This document shows positions 27,332 to 35,903 of a stretch of DNA of 64,000 bases, piece by piece (within the stretch, counting starts at the first letter, position 1; each line of letters starts with the position of its first letter). Below the pieces are notes generated by a model. That model was not told the DNA's origin. It searched no databases and saw only the letters and a list, made by a program, of their open reading frames with translations. The DNA is from Rhodocyclales bacterium (GTDB lineage Bacteria > Pseudomonadota > Gammaproteobacteria > Burkholderiales > Rhodocyclaceae): assembly GCA_026399475.1 (NCBI GenBank), contig JAPLQY010000020.1:1-64000 (forward strand), read 5' to 3'. The position numbers were made by a program, and so were the translations under genes.

Positions 27332-28342
27332 CTACAGCTTGTTCGGATCGAAGCCGGTTTCCCTGTAGATGGACTCCAGCATTTCCTTGCCGACGCGGCC
27401 TTCCATATCGCGGTGAACCTTGGTGAAGGCCTTTTTCCACTCCACCAGCTCCTGCGGCGTCGGTGTGTAGATTTCCATCTTGCCGGTTTTCCTGACGGCC
27501 TCGAGGGCCGCATCGTCTTCCTGCTTCGCCATGCTGTAGAAATAGGCGGTCGTATCCTTCAGGGCGGCCGTCAGGGCAGTGCGGATATCGGGCGGCAAAC
27601 CATCCCAGAACTTCTTGTTGGCAATGACGACATAGCCGTGGTAGGTATGGTCAGTCATCGTCATGTACTTCTGTACTTCGTAGAATTTCTGCGTGTAGAC
27701 ATGCGTTACCGGGTTCTCCTGACCGTCGACCACGCCGGTCTGCAGCGCCTGGTACAGCTCGCCGAATGCCATCACCTGGGGCAGGGCGCCAACGTCGCGC
27801 ATCTGCGCTTCCGTCACCTTCGACGACTGGATGCGTATCTTCTGGCCCTTGAGATCACCCGGTCGCCTGACGGGCTTGTTGGAAGTGAACACGCGAAAGC
27901 CGTTGTCCCAGAAGGCAAGGCCGGCAATGCCCCGGCTGTCCAACTTCTTCAGCAGTTGCTGGCCGACGGCTCCCTGCGTCACGCGCTGCGCGACGGCAAT
28001 GTTGTCGAACAGATAGGGCAGGTCGAGTACCTCGAACTCCTTGACCCCCATCGGGCCGAATTTGCCCGGCGCCGGCGCCAGCATTTGCACGGCGCCGAGC
28101 TGAAGAGCCTCCAGCTCCTCCTTGTCCCGGTAGAGCATGCTGTTAGGATACAGTTCGACCTTGACGCGCCCTCTGGTGCCTTCCTCGGCAAGTTTCTTGA
28201 AGTGTTCCGCAGCCTTGCCCTTGGGTGCGTCGGCGGCGGCTACGTGGCTGAACTTGATGACAATCGGTTGCTGGGCAAATGCCGCAGCACTGAGCGCCAG
28301 CAGGACGCCTGCAATGCTCAGTTGGATGGCCTTCAGCTTCAT
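27332..28342 (-). CDS. TRAP transporter solute-binding protein, DctP family
   Basis: 336 residues with a signal peptide (MKLKAIQLSIAGVLLALSAA ending AFA-Q). FDN/GFRVFTSNKPVRRPGDLKGQKIRI and the GVVDGQENPVTHVYTQKFYEVQKY stretch are the DctP dicarboxylate-type core, with the ligand-binding arginine in KIRIQSS. I chose the ATG at 28342, 9 nt after GGAG, over a TTG at 28348. No small or large membrane TRAP subunit (DctQ/DctM) is adjacent, so this is an orphan binding protein in the window. It follows the class II aldolase gene after a 154-bp gap. Confidence 0.88.
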   Translation of the reverse strand: MKLKAIQLSIAGVLLALSAAAFAQQPIVIKFSHVAAADAPKGKAAEHFKKLAEEGTRGRVKVELYPNSMLYRDKEELEALQLGAVQMLAPAPGKFGPMGVKEFEVLDLPYLFDNIAVAQRVTQGAVGQQLLKKLDSRGIAGLAFWDNGFRVFTSNKPVRRPGDLKGQKIRIQSSKVTEAQMRDVGALPQVMAFGELYQALQTGVVDGQENPVTHVYTQKFYEVQKYMTMTDHTYHGYVVIANKKFWDGLPPDIRTALTAALKDTTAYFYSMAKQEDDAALEAVRKTGKMEIYTPTPQELVEWKKAFTKVHRDMEGRVGKEMLESIYRETGFDPNKL

Positions 28343-28496
28343 GGGCAATGTCTCCTGTCTTCGTGAATATTCGGTTGCCGCGACGGGCTACCATCATGGC
28401 ACATTCAGCCGCACAAGCTCCATCAGCGAGTCCCGATGATCCCCGACCCGAAACAGTAAGCCGAGCGCGTTAGGTGCTACCACACCGAATGACGGA

Positions 28497-29159
28497 TCAG
28501 TCCTGCTGTCCGTAGGTAGCGAACTTCGCCATCACGCGCGTCATTTCAGCAGCGGATAAGAGCTTGGGCGCACCCAGTTGCAGAACGCGCCAGTACTGCT
28601 CGCACAAGGTTTCCAGTTCGACCGCGAGGGCCAGCGCATGATCCAGGTCGCGGCCGAACACCACCATGCCGTGATGCGCCATCAGGCAGCCGCAGCGACC
28701 CTCGAGCGCGCTGACGATGGCGTCGGACAGTTGCTGGCTGCCGAAGGTGGCGTAAGCCGCGCAGCGCACATCGGCACCGCCGAAGCGCGCCACCATGTAA
28801 TGAAAAGCCGGGATGCCCTGCCCCTGGCAGGCCAGCGCGGTGGCGAATGGCGAATGCGTGTGCACCACGGCACCCGCCCCGGGTTGCACGGCGTAGATGT
28901 CGCGATGGAAACGCCATTCGGATGAGGGCTTGCGCCGGGCGTCGCCGCTCACCTCACCATTGAGCCCGACTTCGACCATGTCGTCGGCCCGACTGATATC
29001 GTAGGCCATGCCGGTCGGCGTAATGACAAAGCCGCCTTCGCAGCGTGCGCTGACATTGCCGGCACTGCCGCGATTGATGCCTGAAGCGTTCATTGCCCGC
29101 GCGGTGGCGAGCACCCTGGTTGCCAATTCGGCGACAAGATCATCGGTCATGGTACTCAT
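28497..29159 (-). CDS. Class II aldolase, probably 5-methylthioribulose-1-phosphate aldolase (DHAP shunt)
   Basis: 220 residues. Zn ligands are visible in HTHSPFA and AHHGMV, with GNVSAR and SSEWRFH as family motifs (FucA/adducin fold). Its start overlaps the mtnA stop by 4 bp. In organisms with the MTA-isoprenoid/DHAP shunt, MtnA product is split by such an aldolase into DHAP and 2-methylthioacetaldehyde; MtnB dehydratase is the alternative within the same fold. The adjacency to mtnA favours one of these. No mtnP, mtnK, mtnC or mtnD is seen here, which favours the aldolase reading. Confidence 0.8.
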   Translation of the reverse strand: MSTMTDDLVAELATRVLATARAMNASGINRGSAGNVSARCEGGFVITPTGMAYDISRADDMVEVGLNGEVSGDARRKPSSEWRFHRDIYAVQPGAGAVVHTHSPFATALACQGQGIPAFHYMVARFGGADVRCAAYATFGSQQLSDAIVSALEGRCGCLMAHHGMVVFGRDLDHALALAVELETLCEQYWRVLQLGAPKLLSAAEMTRVMAKFATYGQQD

Positions 29160-30268
29160 GAATTCCACTGGTGCAGTTCGCCTGCCCGCGCGATACCGCG
29201 TTCGGAAACGATGCCGCTGATCAGGGCCGCCGGCGTTACGTCGAAGGCCGGGTTGGCGACCGGCACATCGCCGGCGCCTAGTTCCTCCGCAGCGCGCTCT
29301 TCAATGGGAATCTCGACGCCCGAAGCGCAGGCGAAATCGATGGTCGACAGCGGTGCTGCGACATAAAACGGCACGCCGTGAGCCCGCGCGGCAAGCGCCT
29401 TGAGGTAGGTGCCGACCTTGTTCGCCGTGTCGCCGTTGGCGGCAATGCGGTCGGCGCCGACGATCACCAGGTCAACCTTGCCCTGCATCAACAGCAGGCC
29501 GGCGGCATTGTCGGCAATAAGTGTATGCGGCACGCCGGCCTCACTCAACTCCCACGCCGTGAGCAGCCCCTGGTTGCGCGGTCGCGTTTCGGAAACCCAT
29601 ACGTGCACCGGCAAGCCGGCAGCATAAGCCGCATAGACCGGTGCCAGCGCCGTGCCGTGCTCCACGGTCGCCAGGCGCCCGGCATTGCAGTGTGTCATGA
29701 CGTTGACTGCGTCACCGTCACAATAAGTGAGCCCCCCCTCCCGACCTCCCCCGCCAAGCGGGGGAGGCGATAAAGTCAGCCCTTCCTGCGGAAGGGAATG
29801 GTTGGAGCGGACCTTCGCGTCGCAGATGCGCTCGATCAGGGGCAGTCCATACTTTCCAATGGTGGCGTTTGCCTTTTTGTCTTCCTCGGCAATGGCACGC
29901 GCTTCTTGCCATGCCTTATCGTGCCGTGCCGCCAGCGCGGTGCGTCCCTGCGGGAACTCCTGCAGCACGCGTCGCATGCGCGCCAGCGCCCAGTGCAGAT
30001 TGACCGCCGTAGGTCGCGTCGCGGCCAGCGTTTCGATCACATGCTGCAGACGTGCATCGCTGGCATCGACCGCCAGCCCGAGCGCCACGCCGTAGGCAGC
30101 GGTAGCGCCGATCAGCGGCGCACCGCGCACCTGCATGACGCGAATGGCATAAGCGGCATCGTCCAGTGAAGTCAGGCGCAGCATGACCGCTTCACGCGGC
30201 AGGCGCGTCTGGTCGAGGATCAAAACGCCGTTGCCATCCTCGATCAATGTTGGCCAGCGAGGCGACAC
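29156..30268 (-). CDS. mtnA: Methylthioribose-1-phosphate isomerase with in-frame repeat insertion
   Basis: 370 residues. Family motifs are intact: VRGAPLIGATAAYG, the catalytic Cys in MTHCNAG (C194), NQGLLTAWEL and the Asp in GADRIAANGD. Residues about 153-184 (SNHSLPQEGLTLSPPPLGGG and on to LTY) have no counterpart in the family, where ICD...VATN leads almost directly to THCN. They are encoded by a double palindrome, so the reading frame survived a repeat insertion. The GTG start is 5 nt after the secA stop, suggesting read-through from secA. It isomerises MTR-1-P to MTRu-1-P. Confidence 0.9.
   Translation of the reverse strand: MSPRWPTLIEDGNGVLILDQTRLPREAVMLRLTSLDDAAYAIRVMQVRGAPLIGATAAYGVALGLAVDASDARLQHVIETLAATRPTAVNLHWALARMRRVLQEFPQGRTALAARHDKAWQEARAIAEEDKKANATIGKYGLPLIERICDAKVRSNHSLPQEGLTLSPPPLGGGGREGGLTYCDGDAVNVMTHCNAGRLATVEHGTALAPVYAAYAAGLPVHVWVSETRPRNQGLLTAWELSEAGVPHTLIADNAAGLLLMQGKVDLVIVGADRIAANGDTANKVGTYLKALAARAHGVPFYVAAPLSTIDFACASGVEIPIEERAAEELGAGDVPVANPAFDVTPAALISGIVSERGIARAGELHQWNS
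29715..29812 (-). repeat. Double palindrome inserted in mtnA
   Basis: Two perfect hairpins lie in tandem: CCTCCCCCGC-CAA-GCGGGGGAGG (29745-29767) and CCCTTCC-TGC-GGAAGGG (29780-29796). The segment corresponds to the non-homologous residues 153-184 of MtnA. Outer boundaries are estimated from where MtnA homology resumes. G/C-rich motifs of the same look recur at 44581-44641 and 52123-52143. Confidence 0.75.
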
Positions 30269-30273
30269 CGGGG

Positions 30274-32997
30274 TCAGCTCAGCTTGCCGTGACAGTGCTT
30301 GTATTTCTTGCCGCTACCGCAGGGACAGGGATCGTTGCGACCAACCTTGGGAGTATGCCGCTCGACAGGCTGCGCGGGTTTTGGCGTTGCAGCACCGAGC
30401 GCTTCGTCATAGTCGGCGTGGTGGTACTGCACGTTCTCGAGTTGTGGCGGGGCTTCCACCTCCTCGATCTGCTCTTCGCTATGCACTTCTACCGTCAGTA
30501 GCAGCTTGGATACTTCGCTGCGCACGGTTTGCAGCAGGCCCTCGAAGAGCTCGAACGCCTCGCGCTTGTATTCCTGCTTCGGATTCTTCTGCGCATAGCC
30601 GCGCAGATGGATACCCTGACGCAGGTGGTCGAGCGCCGAGAGGTGCTCACGCCAGTGGGTGTCGAGGCTTTGCAGCATCACGTTGCGCTCGAAGCCCGAC
30701 CAGGCGGCGGCATCGACATTGCCGGTTTTTTCGGCGTAGGCGGCATCGCCGGCATCCAGCAGGCGCCGCAGAATGTCGTCGTCACCCAGTTGCGGATCGG
30801 CCTTGATCCATTCGCCCACCGGCAGCTTCAGATGGAGTTCGGCCGCCAGCGCGGTTTCCAGACCGCCGACATCCCACTGTTCCTCGACGCTTTCGGCCGG
30901 AATATAGAGGCGGAACGTGTCGTGGATCTGTCCCTGGCGCATGGCTGTGATGGTTTCGGCGATGTCGGCACTGTCGAGCAGTTCGTTGCGCTGCTGATAA
31001 ATCACCTTGCGCTGGTCGTTGGACACATCGTCGTATTCGAGCAGTTGCTTGCGGATGTCGAAGTTGCGCTGCTCGACCTTGCGCTGTGCCGATTCGAGCG
31101 AACGACTGACCAGCGGATGCTCGATGGCCTCGCCCTCGGGCATCTTGAGGCGCACCATGATGGTGTTGAGACGCTCGCCGGCAAAGATCTTGAGCAGCGA
31201 ATCATCGAGCGCCAGATAAAAACGCGATGAGCCCGGGTCGCCCTGGCGCCCGGAGCGGCCGCGCAGCTGGTTGTCGATGCGGCGCGACTCGTGGCGTTCG
31301 GAACCGATGATGTGCAGGCCGCCCGCGGCCAGCACCTGGTTGTGCACGTCCTGCCATTCAGCCTTGAGTGCCGCAGTGCGGCTTTCCTTCTCATCCGCCG
31401 TCAGGGACTCGTCGTCACGGATGGCATTGGTCGGCTTTTCGATGTTGCCGCCGAGCACGATGTCGGTACCGCGGCCGGCCATGTTGGTGGCGATGGTGAT
31501 CATGCCGGGGCGGCCGGCCTCGGCCACGATCTCGGCTTCGCGCGCGTGCTGCTTGGCGTTCAGTACCTGATGCGGGAGCTTCTCCTTCTTCAGCAGATCA
31601 GAGAGCAGTTCGGAATTTTCGATCGACGTGGTGCCCGCCAGCACCGGCTGGCCGCGCTGGTGACAGGCGCGAATGTCAGCGATGATCGCAGCATGTTTCT
31701 CCGGCGCGGTGCGGTAGATCTGGTCGTTTTCGTCCTTGCGGATCATTGGCCGGTTGGTGGGGATCACCACGGTTTCCAGGCCGTAGATCTGGTGGAACTC
31801 GTAGGCTTCCGTATCCGCAGTGCCAGTCATCCCTGCGAGCTTGCCGTACATGCGGAAATAGTTCTGGAAGGTAATCGAGGCAAGGGTCTGGTTCTCGGCC
31901 TGGATCGATACGCCTTCCTTGGCCTCGACCGCCTGATGCAGGCCATCCGACCAGCGCCGGCCGGACATCAATCGTCCGGTGAATTCGTCGACAATGATCA
32001 CTTCGCCATCCTGCACCACGTACTGCTGGTCGCGGTGGTACAAAGTGTTTGCGCGCAGCGCGGCGTAAAGATGGTGGATGAGCAGGATGTTGGCCGGTTC
32101 GTACAGGCTGCTGCCCTCTGCCAGCATGCCAAGACGGGCAAGAATCTCTTCAGCCTTTTCGTGACCGGCTTCGGTCAGCAGCACCTGGTGCGCCTTGAGA
32201 TCGACCGTGTAATCCCCTGTGTCCACGTCACCCTCGCTCTTCGCCGCCTCGCCGGGAGTCAGCAGAGGCGGCACGGCATTCATGCGCAGATACAGTTCGG
32301 TATGGTCTTCGGCCTGGCCGGAGATGATCAGCGGCGTCCGCGCTTCATCGATCAGGATCGAGTCGACTTCATCGACGATGGCGTAGTTCAGGCCACGCTG
32401 TACCCGCTCTTCGGCTGCATACACCATGTTGTCGCGCAGGTAGTCGAAGCCGAATTCGTTGTTGGTGCCGTAGGTGATGTCGGCGGCGTAGGCCGCCTGT
32501 TTTTCATCGTGCGGCATTTGCGAAAGATTCACCCCCACGCTCAAGCCAAGGAAACGGTAGATGCGCCCCATCCACTCGGCATCGCGACTGGCGAGGTAAT
32601 CGTTGACCGTTATCAGATGCACGCCCTTGCCTGGAATCGCATTCAGATATACGGCGAGCGTCGCCGTCAGCGTCTTGCCTTCGCCAGTGCGCATTTCAGC
32701 GATCTTGCCGTAATGCAGCACCATGCCACCGACCAGCTGCATGTCGAAATGGCGCATGCCGAGCACGCGACGACCGGCCTCGCGCACCACGGCGAAGGCT
32801 TCGGGCAACAACGCATCCAGTGTCTCGCCTTGAGTGTGGCGGTTGCGGAACTCGTCCGTCTTCGCGCGCAGCGCCTCGTCGGAAAGCAGCGAAATGGCAG
32901 CTTCTAGCGCATTGATGCGAGCAACAGTCTGCGAGTACTGCTTGATCAGCCGGTCGTTGCGGCTGCCAAAAATCTTCTTGAGAAAGCCGGTAATCAT
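30274..32997 (-). CDS. secA: Preprotein translocase ATPase SecA
   Basis: 907 residues. It starts [16 protein letters not shown] and has Walker [28 protein letters not shown], the [10 protein letters not shown] and [11 protein letters not shown] motor motifs, and ends with the zinc/SecB-binding tail [14 protein letters not shown]. It drives Sec-dependent export at the inner membrane. The ATG at 32997 is preceded by only a weak ribosome site (GAGTGATGAAAAG). Upstream, an 84-bp unit is repeated twice in exact register with this start codon. mtnA follows after 5 nt. Confidence 0.97.
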   Translation of the reverse strand: MITGFLKKIFGSRNDRLIKQYSQTVARINALEAAISLLSDEALRAKTDEFRNRHTQGETLDALLPEAFAVVREAGRRVLGMRHFDMQLVGGMVLHYGKIAEMRTGEGKTLTATLAVYLNAIPGKGVHLITVNDYLASRDAEWMGRIYRFLGLSVGVNLSQMPHDEKQAAYAADITYGTNNEFGFDYLRDNMVYAAEERVQRGLNYAIVDEVDSILIDEARTPLIISGQAEDHTELYLRMNAVPPLLTPGEAAKSEGDVDTGDYTVDLKAHQVLLTEAGHEKAEEILARLGMLAEGSSLYEPANILLIHHLYAALRANTLYHRDQQYVVQDGEVIIVDEFTGRLMSGRRWSDGLHQAVEAKEGVSIQAENQTLASITFQNYFRMYGKLAGMTGTADTEAYEFHQIYGLETVVIPTNRPMIRKDENDQIYRTAPEKHAAIIADIRACHQRGQPVLAGTTSIENSELLSDLLKKEKLPHQVLNAKQHAREAEIVAEAGRPGMITIATNMAGRGTDIVLGGNIEKPTNAIRDDESLTADEKESRTAALKAEWQDVHNQVLAAGGLHIIGSERHESRRIDNQLRGRSGRQGDPGSSRFYLALDDSLLKIFAGERLNTIMVRLKMPEGEAIEHPLVSRSLESAQRKVEQRNFDIRKQLLEYDDVSNDQRKVIYQQRNELLDSADIAETITAMRQGQIHDTFRLYIPAESVEEQWDVGGLETALAAELHLKLPVGEWIKADPQLGDDDILRRLLDAGDAAYAEKTGNVDAAAWSGFERNVMLQSLDTHWREHLSALDHLRQGIHLRGYAQKNPKQEYKREAFELFEGLLQTVRSEVSKLLLTVEVHSEEQIEEVEAPPQLENVQYHHADYDEALGAATPKPAQPVERHTPKVGRNDPCPCGSGKKYKHCHGKLS

Positions 32998-33021
32998 CTT
33001 TTCATCACTCAGAAACCGGCT

Positions 33022-33081
33022 TCAGAGAAAGCTAATGCCCGCGAATGCGGGCGTTATGCTGAAACTAAAGCCGGTTATCAT
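33022..33081 (-). CDS. Possible leader peptide 2 upstream of secA (19 residues)
   Basis: Open frame MITGFSFSITPAFAGISFL, then TGA, 24 nt before the secA ATG and in the same frame as secA. Differences from copy 1 are mostly in codons 3-12 while the last seven codons are identical. No clear ribosome site. No SecM-like arrest motif is visible. Confidence 0.25.
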   Translation of the reverse strand: MITGFSFSITPAFAGISFL

Positions 33082-33105
33082 TTTTATATCAATCAGAAAC
33101 CGGCT

Positions 33106-33165
33106 TCAGAGAAAGCTAATGCCCGCGCAAGCGGGCCTTATGCTGGAACCAAAACCGGAGATCAT
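33106..33165 (-). CDS. Possible leader peptide 1 upstream of secA (19 residues)
   Basis: Open frame MISGFGSSIRPACAGISFL, then TGA. It begins at the first of the three in-phase ATGs. No ribosome site is visible (preceding bases GCGTACCCC). It may be only a by-product of the duplication that carried a copy of the secA start; its identical length to the second copy is its main support. Confidence 0.25.
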   Translation of the reverse strand: MISGFGSSIRPACAGISFL

Positions 33166-33253
33166 GGGGTACGCAGCCGCAAATCGGCCGCGAAAAACAA
33201 AGAAGCAATTTTAGCATGCAGGGAGGACTCGCCTCCCGGAACACTCAGTGGCT

Positions 33254-34201
33254 TCAGTGCCGGTGTGCGGCGGGCCGTTGCGTCGCCTGTGCCAAGCGCA
33301 GGAAGCGATCCGGGTTCTGCGCCAGGCCGCGAATGCGTACTTCAAAATGCAGGTGCGGGCCGGTGGAGCGGCCGGTGGAACCTACTTCGGCTATCTTCTG
33401 GCCGCGTTTGACCAACTGCCCCGGCTTGACGAGAATTCTGGATGCATGGGCGTAACGCGTGGTCAAATCCTTGCCGTGATCGATTTCCACCAGATTGCCG
33501 TATTGGGGATGACGCTCTGCGCTGACAACCACCCCGGCAGCCGCAGCGCGAATGCTGGTACCGGGGGTGGCCACAAAATCCACTCCCTCATGCATTGCCC
33601 GTTCGCCGGTAAAGGGATCGACGCGCCAGCCGTAAGTTGAAGCGTTCCATTGCACTTCGACCGGCAGGCTGGTGGGCAACAGGCTTTTCCTGATCCGGTC
33701 CTCCAGCATCTGCGACTCGATCATGGAAATCGTGTCGGATTTCGCTTCGACCCGATACGCCAGCGCATCGACCGCACGCTGCAGTTCCGTCGAAGACATC
33801 GCCGCGGGCAGCACCAGCGGTCCACCGCGGCCATCCGGCTTTGCTTCAAACGCCTTCAGCTCCTGGGGCTTGACACCTGCCATGCCGGCGAGACGTTCGC
33901 CTATGGTGTCGAGACGCAGCAGCTGAGCCTGCATTTCGCCCAGCTTGACCGCCATGGCGTTGAGGTTTTCGCGGACAAAATCCTTCGAGCGCTGCGCTTC
34001 TTCGGCATTCATGGCGCGTAACAGTTCCTGCAGGAACGGAAGACGAATTTCCGCGGCATGGCGCACGGTGACATAGGAAAACAGCGACGACACTACAAGG
34101 ACCGAGGTAAACAGAGCCCCGGCAAAAAGCAAGGCATGACCCCAAGTCAGCGTAATGCTTCTTGCGGTTGCCATTCGGTCAGAGACGAGAATAATATGCA
34201 T
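33254..34201 (-). CDS. M23-family murein endopeptidase, membrane-anchored
   Basis: 315 residues. One N-terminal membrane segment (ALLFAGALFTSVLVVSSLFS), a helical/coiled-coil linker (about 60-130), then a LytM/M23 domain with HEGVDF (first His/Asp ligands), HGKDLTTRYAH and GPHLHFEVR (HxH). It hydrolyses peptidoglycan cross-bridges or activates amidases. The zinc ligands look complete. It lies upstream of secA and divergent from the DUF721 gene, a common betaproteobacterial order. Confidence 0.9.
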   Translation of the reverse strand: MHIILVSDRMATARSITLTWGHALLFAGALFTSVLVVSSLFSYVTVRHAAEIRLPFLQELLRAMNAEEAQRSKDFVRENLNAMAVKLGEMQAQLLRLDTIGERLAGMAGVKPQELKAFEAKPDGRGGPLVLPAAMSSTELQRAVDALAYRVEAKSDTISMIESQMLEDRIRKSLLPTSLPVEVQWNASTYGWRVDPFTGERAMHEGVDFVATPGTSIRAAAAGVVVSAERHPQYGNLVEIDHGKDLTTRYAHASRILVKPGQLVKRGQKIAEVGSTGRSTGPHLHFEVRIRGLAQNPDRFLRLAQATQRPAAHRH

Positions 34202-34274
34202 CCCTTCCCTCCCTTCAGGTTCGTTTTAGTAACGGCATAAGCAACGGCTAGCCTTCACTGAAACTTCGTTTTCG

Positions 34275-34712
34275 ATGACATCGCGCAGTCTCCAGGAACA
34301 CCTTGCCTCCGGTGACAGCATGGCGCGGCTTGCTGCCCACGCCCAACGTCTGCTCCAATTCCAGCGTCTTCTGGAAGTTGCCCTACCGGTGGCGCTGAGG
34401 CCTCATGCCCGGGTAGCCAACTTTCGCCTGGGGAAATTATTTATCCACGCCGCCAACGGCGCGGTCGCGGCGAAGATCCGTCAATTCGGACCACGTCTCG
34501 CCGACGATTTATCGAATAAGGGGACAAAGGTTACTCAAATTGAGGTCCGAGTGCAAGCCCGAAACCCTTCTTCGCCACAACCCAAGCACGAAAGGCCTGC
34601 TCCACCAGGTTCAAAACAAAAGCAAGGACTCACTGCGTTGGCCAGCAGCCTACCCGACGAGTCGCCGCTCAAGGGCGCGCTGGAGCGCCTGCTCCGTAGC
34701 GTCAAAGAATGA
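34275..34712 (+). CDS. DUF721/DciA-like protein
   Basis: 145 residues. The N-terminal half (LLEVALPVALRPHARVANFR, LFIHAANGAVAAKIRQFGP) matches the DUF721 KH-like domain of DciA, the replicative helicase loader of bacteria lacking DnaC. The C-terminal half is basic and low-complexity (PSSPQPKHERPAPPGSKQKQ). Position between lpxC and the M23/secA pair is the standard betaproteobacterial site. The stop overlaps the tail of the small membrane protein gene on the other strand. Confidence 0.8.
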   Translation: MTSRSLQEHLASGDSMARLAAHAQRLLQFQRLLEVALPVALRPHARVANFRLGKLFIHAANGAVAAKIRQFGPRLADDLSNKGTKVTQIEVRVQARNPSSPQPKHERPAPPGSKQKQGLTALASSLPDESPLKGALERLLRSVKE

Positions 34713-34884
34713 TCAGACGCTCGGCCATCATCAGCATCAGGACCAGAAAGGCAAAAATCAGCGCCACCTTGGCGACACGACCTGACAGGACAAGATAGCG
34801 CCGGTCGCGGGTGAATAGCCAGGCAAGCAGGCCGCTGCCGATGGTGATCGCCGTGAGTATGCCGACGATCCTGAGCAGCAGCAT
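34702..34884 (-). CDS. Small two-helix membrane protein downstream of lpxC
   Basis: 60 residues: MLLLRIVGILTAITIGSGLL-AWLF, a basic turn FTRDRRYLVLSGRVAK, then VALIFAFLVLMLMMAERLII. Two membrane helices with a positive loop. The ATG at 34884 is 2 nt after the lpxC stop, so it is read with the dcw transcript as its last gene. No function can be assigned. Confidence 0.7.
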   Translation of the reverse strand: MLLLRIVGILTAITIGSGLLAWLFTRDRRYLVLSGRVAKVALIFAFLVLMLMMAERLIIL

Positions 34885-34886
34885 GT

Positions 34887-35801
34887 CTAGACCAGTTTCG
34901 GATACAGCCGGGCGATGGTCCCCGGCGCTTCCTCGGCGCGCTGGAAGCTGACCAGTTCCCAAGCGGATGCGTCGGCCAGCAACGCACGCAGCAGCTGGTT
35001 GTTCAATGCATGCCCCGACTTGTGTGCCGAAAATGCTCCCAGCAGGGGATGGCCGGCGAGATAGAGATCGCCGATGGCGTCGAGGATCTTGTGCTTGACG
35101 AACTCGTCCGCGTAACGCAATCCGTCGCTGTTGAGAATCCGGTATTCGTCCATCACGATCGCGTTCTCCAGGCTGCCACCCAGCGCCAGGCCCTGATCGC
35201 GCAGGGCTTCCACATCCTGCATGAAGCCGAAAGTGCGGGCGCGTGCCACTTCGCGCAAATAGGATTGATCGGCAAAATCGATTCGGGCGCGCGAGGCGGA
35301 GCGGTCTACCGCCGGGTGATTGAAAACGATCGAGAATTCCAGACTGAAACCGTCGTAGGGCGACAGCCTGGCCCACTTGTCGCCATCCTTCACTTCCACG
35401 GTCTTTTTCACGCGGAGGAATTTCTTGGCGGCATTCTGTTCTTCGATTCCAGCCGACTGCAGCAGAAAAACGAAGGGCGCCGCCGATCCGTCCATGATCG
35501 GCAACTCAGCCGCGTCGACATCAACATAGATGTTGTCGATACCGAGTCCGGCCAGGGCCGACATCAGGTGCTCGACCGTGGCCACCTTGACCCCGCCCTT
35601 CTCCAGGCAGGACGCCAGCCGGGTATCGCCTACACCGAAGGGGTCTGCCTTGAGGTCGACCGGCGGCACGAGATCGACACGCCGAAAGACGACACCGGTA
35701 TTCGGCTGCGCCGGACGAAGGACGAGCGACACCTTGACGCCGGAGTGGAGACCCACGCCGGTAGCCTTGACGACTGATTTGAGGGTGCGCTGACGAAGCA
35801 T
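34887..35801 (-). CDS. lpxC: UDP-3-O-acyl-N-acetylglucosamine deacetylase
   Basis: 304 residues (E. coli 305). It starts [21 protein letters not shown]. Zinc ligands lie in [14 protein letters not shown] (His) and [10 protein letters not shown] (His and Asp), and the catalytic histidine in [12 protein letters not shown]. It carries out the committed step of lipid A synthesis, so the cell has LPS. In-frame codons upstream of the ATG at 35801 are not conserved. A strong hairpin separates it from ftsZ. Confidence 0.97.
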   Translation of the reverse strand: MLRQRTLKSVVKATGVGLHSGVKVSLVLRPAQPNTGVVFRRVDLVPPVDLKADPFGVGDTRLASCLEKGGVKVATVEHLMSALAGLGIDNIYVDVDAAELPIMDGSAAPFVFLLQSAGIEEQNAAKKFLRVKKTVEVKDGDKWARLSPYDGFSLEFSIVFNHPAVDRSASRARIDFADQSYLREVARARTFGFMQDVEALRDQGLALGGSLENAIVMDEYRILNSDGLRYADEFVKHKILDAIGDLYLAGHPLLGAFSAHKSGHALNNQLLRALLADASAWELVSFQRAEEAPGTIARLYPKLV

Positions 35802-35856
35802 CGGGCTGTGATGGAAACCAAAATGGTGCGGGGCGTCAATTTTATCACGCAAGCCC

Positions 35857-35886
35857 GGCCCGGCGGGAGGAGGCGCCCGCCGGGCC
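35857..35886 (-). terminator. Hairpin between ftsZ and lpxC
   Basis: GGCCCGGCGGG-8 nt-CCCGCCGGGCC is a perfect 11-bp stem placed between the ftsZ stop (35904) and the lpxC start (35801). There is no T run, so an attenuator or mRNA-stabilising stem is as likely as a terminator. Confidence 0.5.
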
Positions 35887-35903
35887 GGTTGCGAACGGGC
35901 CGG

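Larger units (their letters stand above)
32998..33165 (-). repeat. Two tandem 84-bp units in the secA leader, in phase with the start codon
   Basis: ATG codons stand at 33165, 33081 and 32997 (secA), exactly 84 bp apart. Each is followed by ATG ATN NCC GG(C/T) TTT. Each unit contains a hairpin GCCCGC-4 nt-GCGGGC (33037-33052 and 33121-33136) with different loop sequences; unit 2 is also framed by AACCGGCTT/AAGCCGGTT. CAGAAACCGGCTTCAGAGAA (from 33010 and from 33094) is identical in both. Confidence 0.9.

Noticed and set aside
32998-33165. 84-bp tandem repeats as a CRISPR array
   Set aside because: Only two units, no spacers, and the units are fully homologous through their length.
33022-33165. 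SecM-type arrest peptide upstream of secA
   Set aside because: The 19-residue peptides lack a signal sequence and any FxxxxWIxxxxGIRAGP-like arrest motif.
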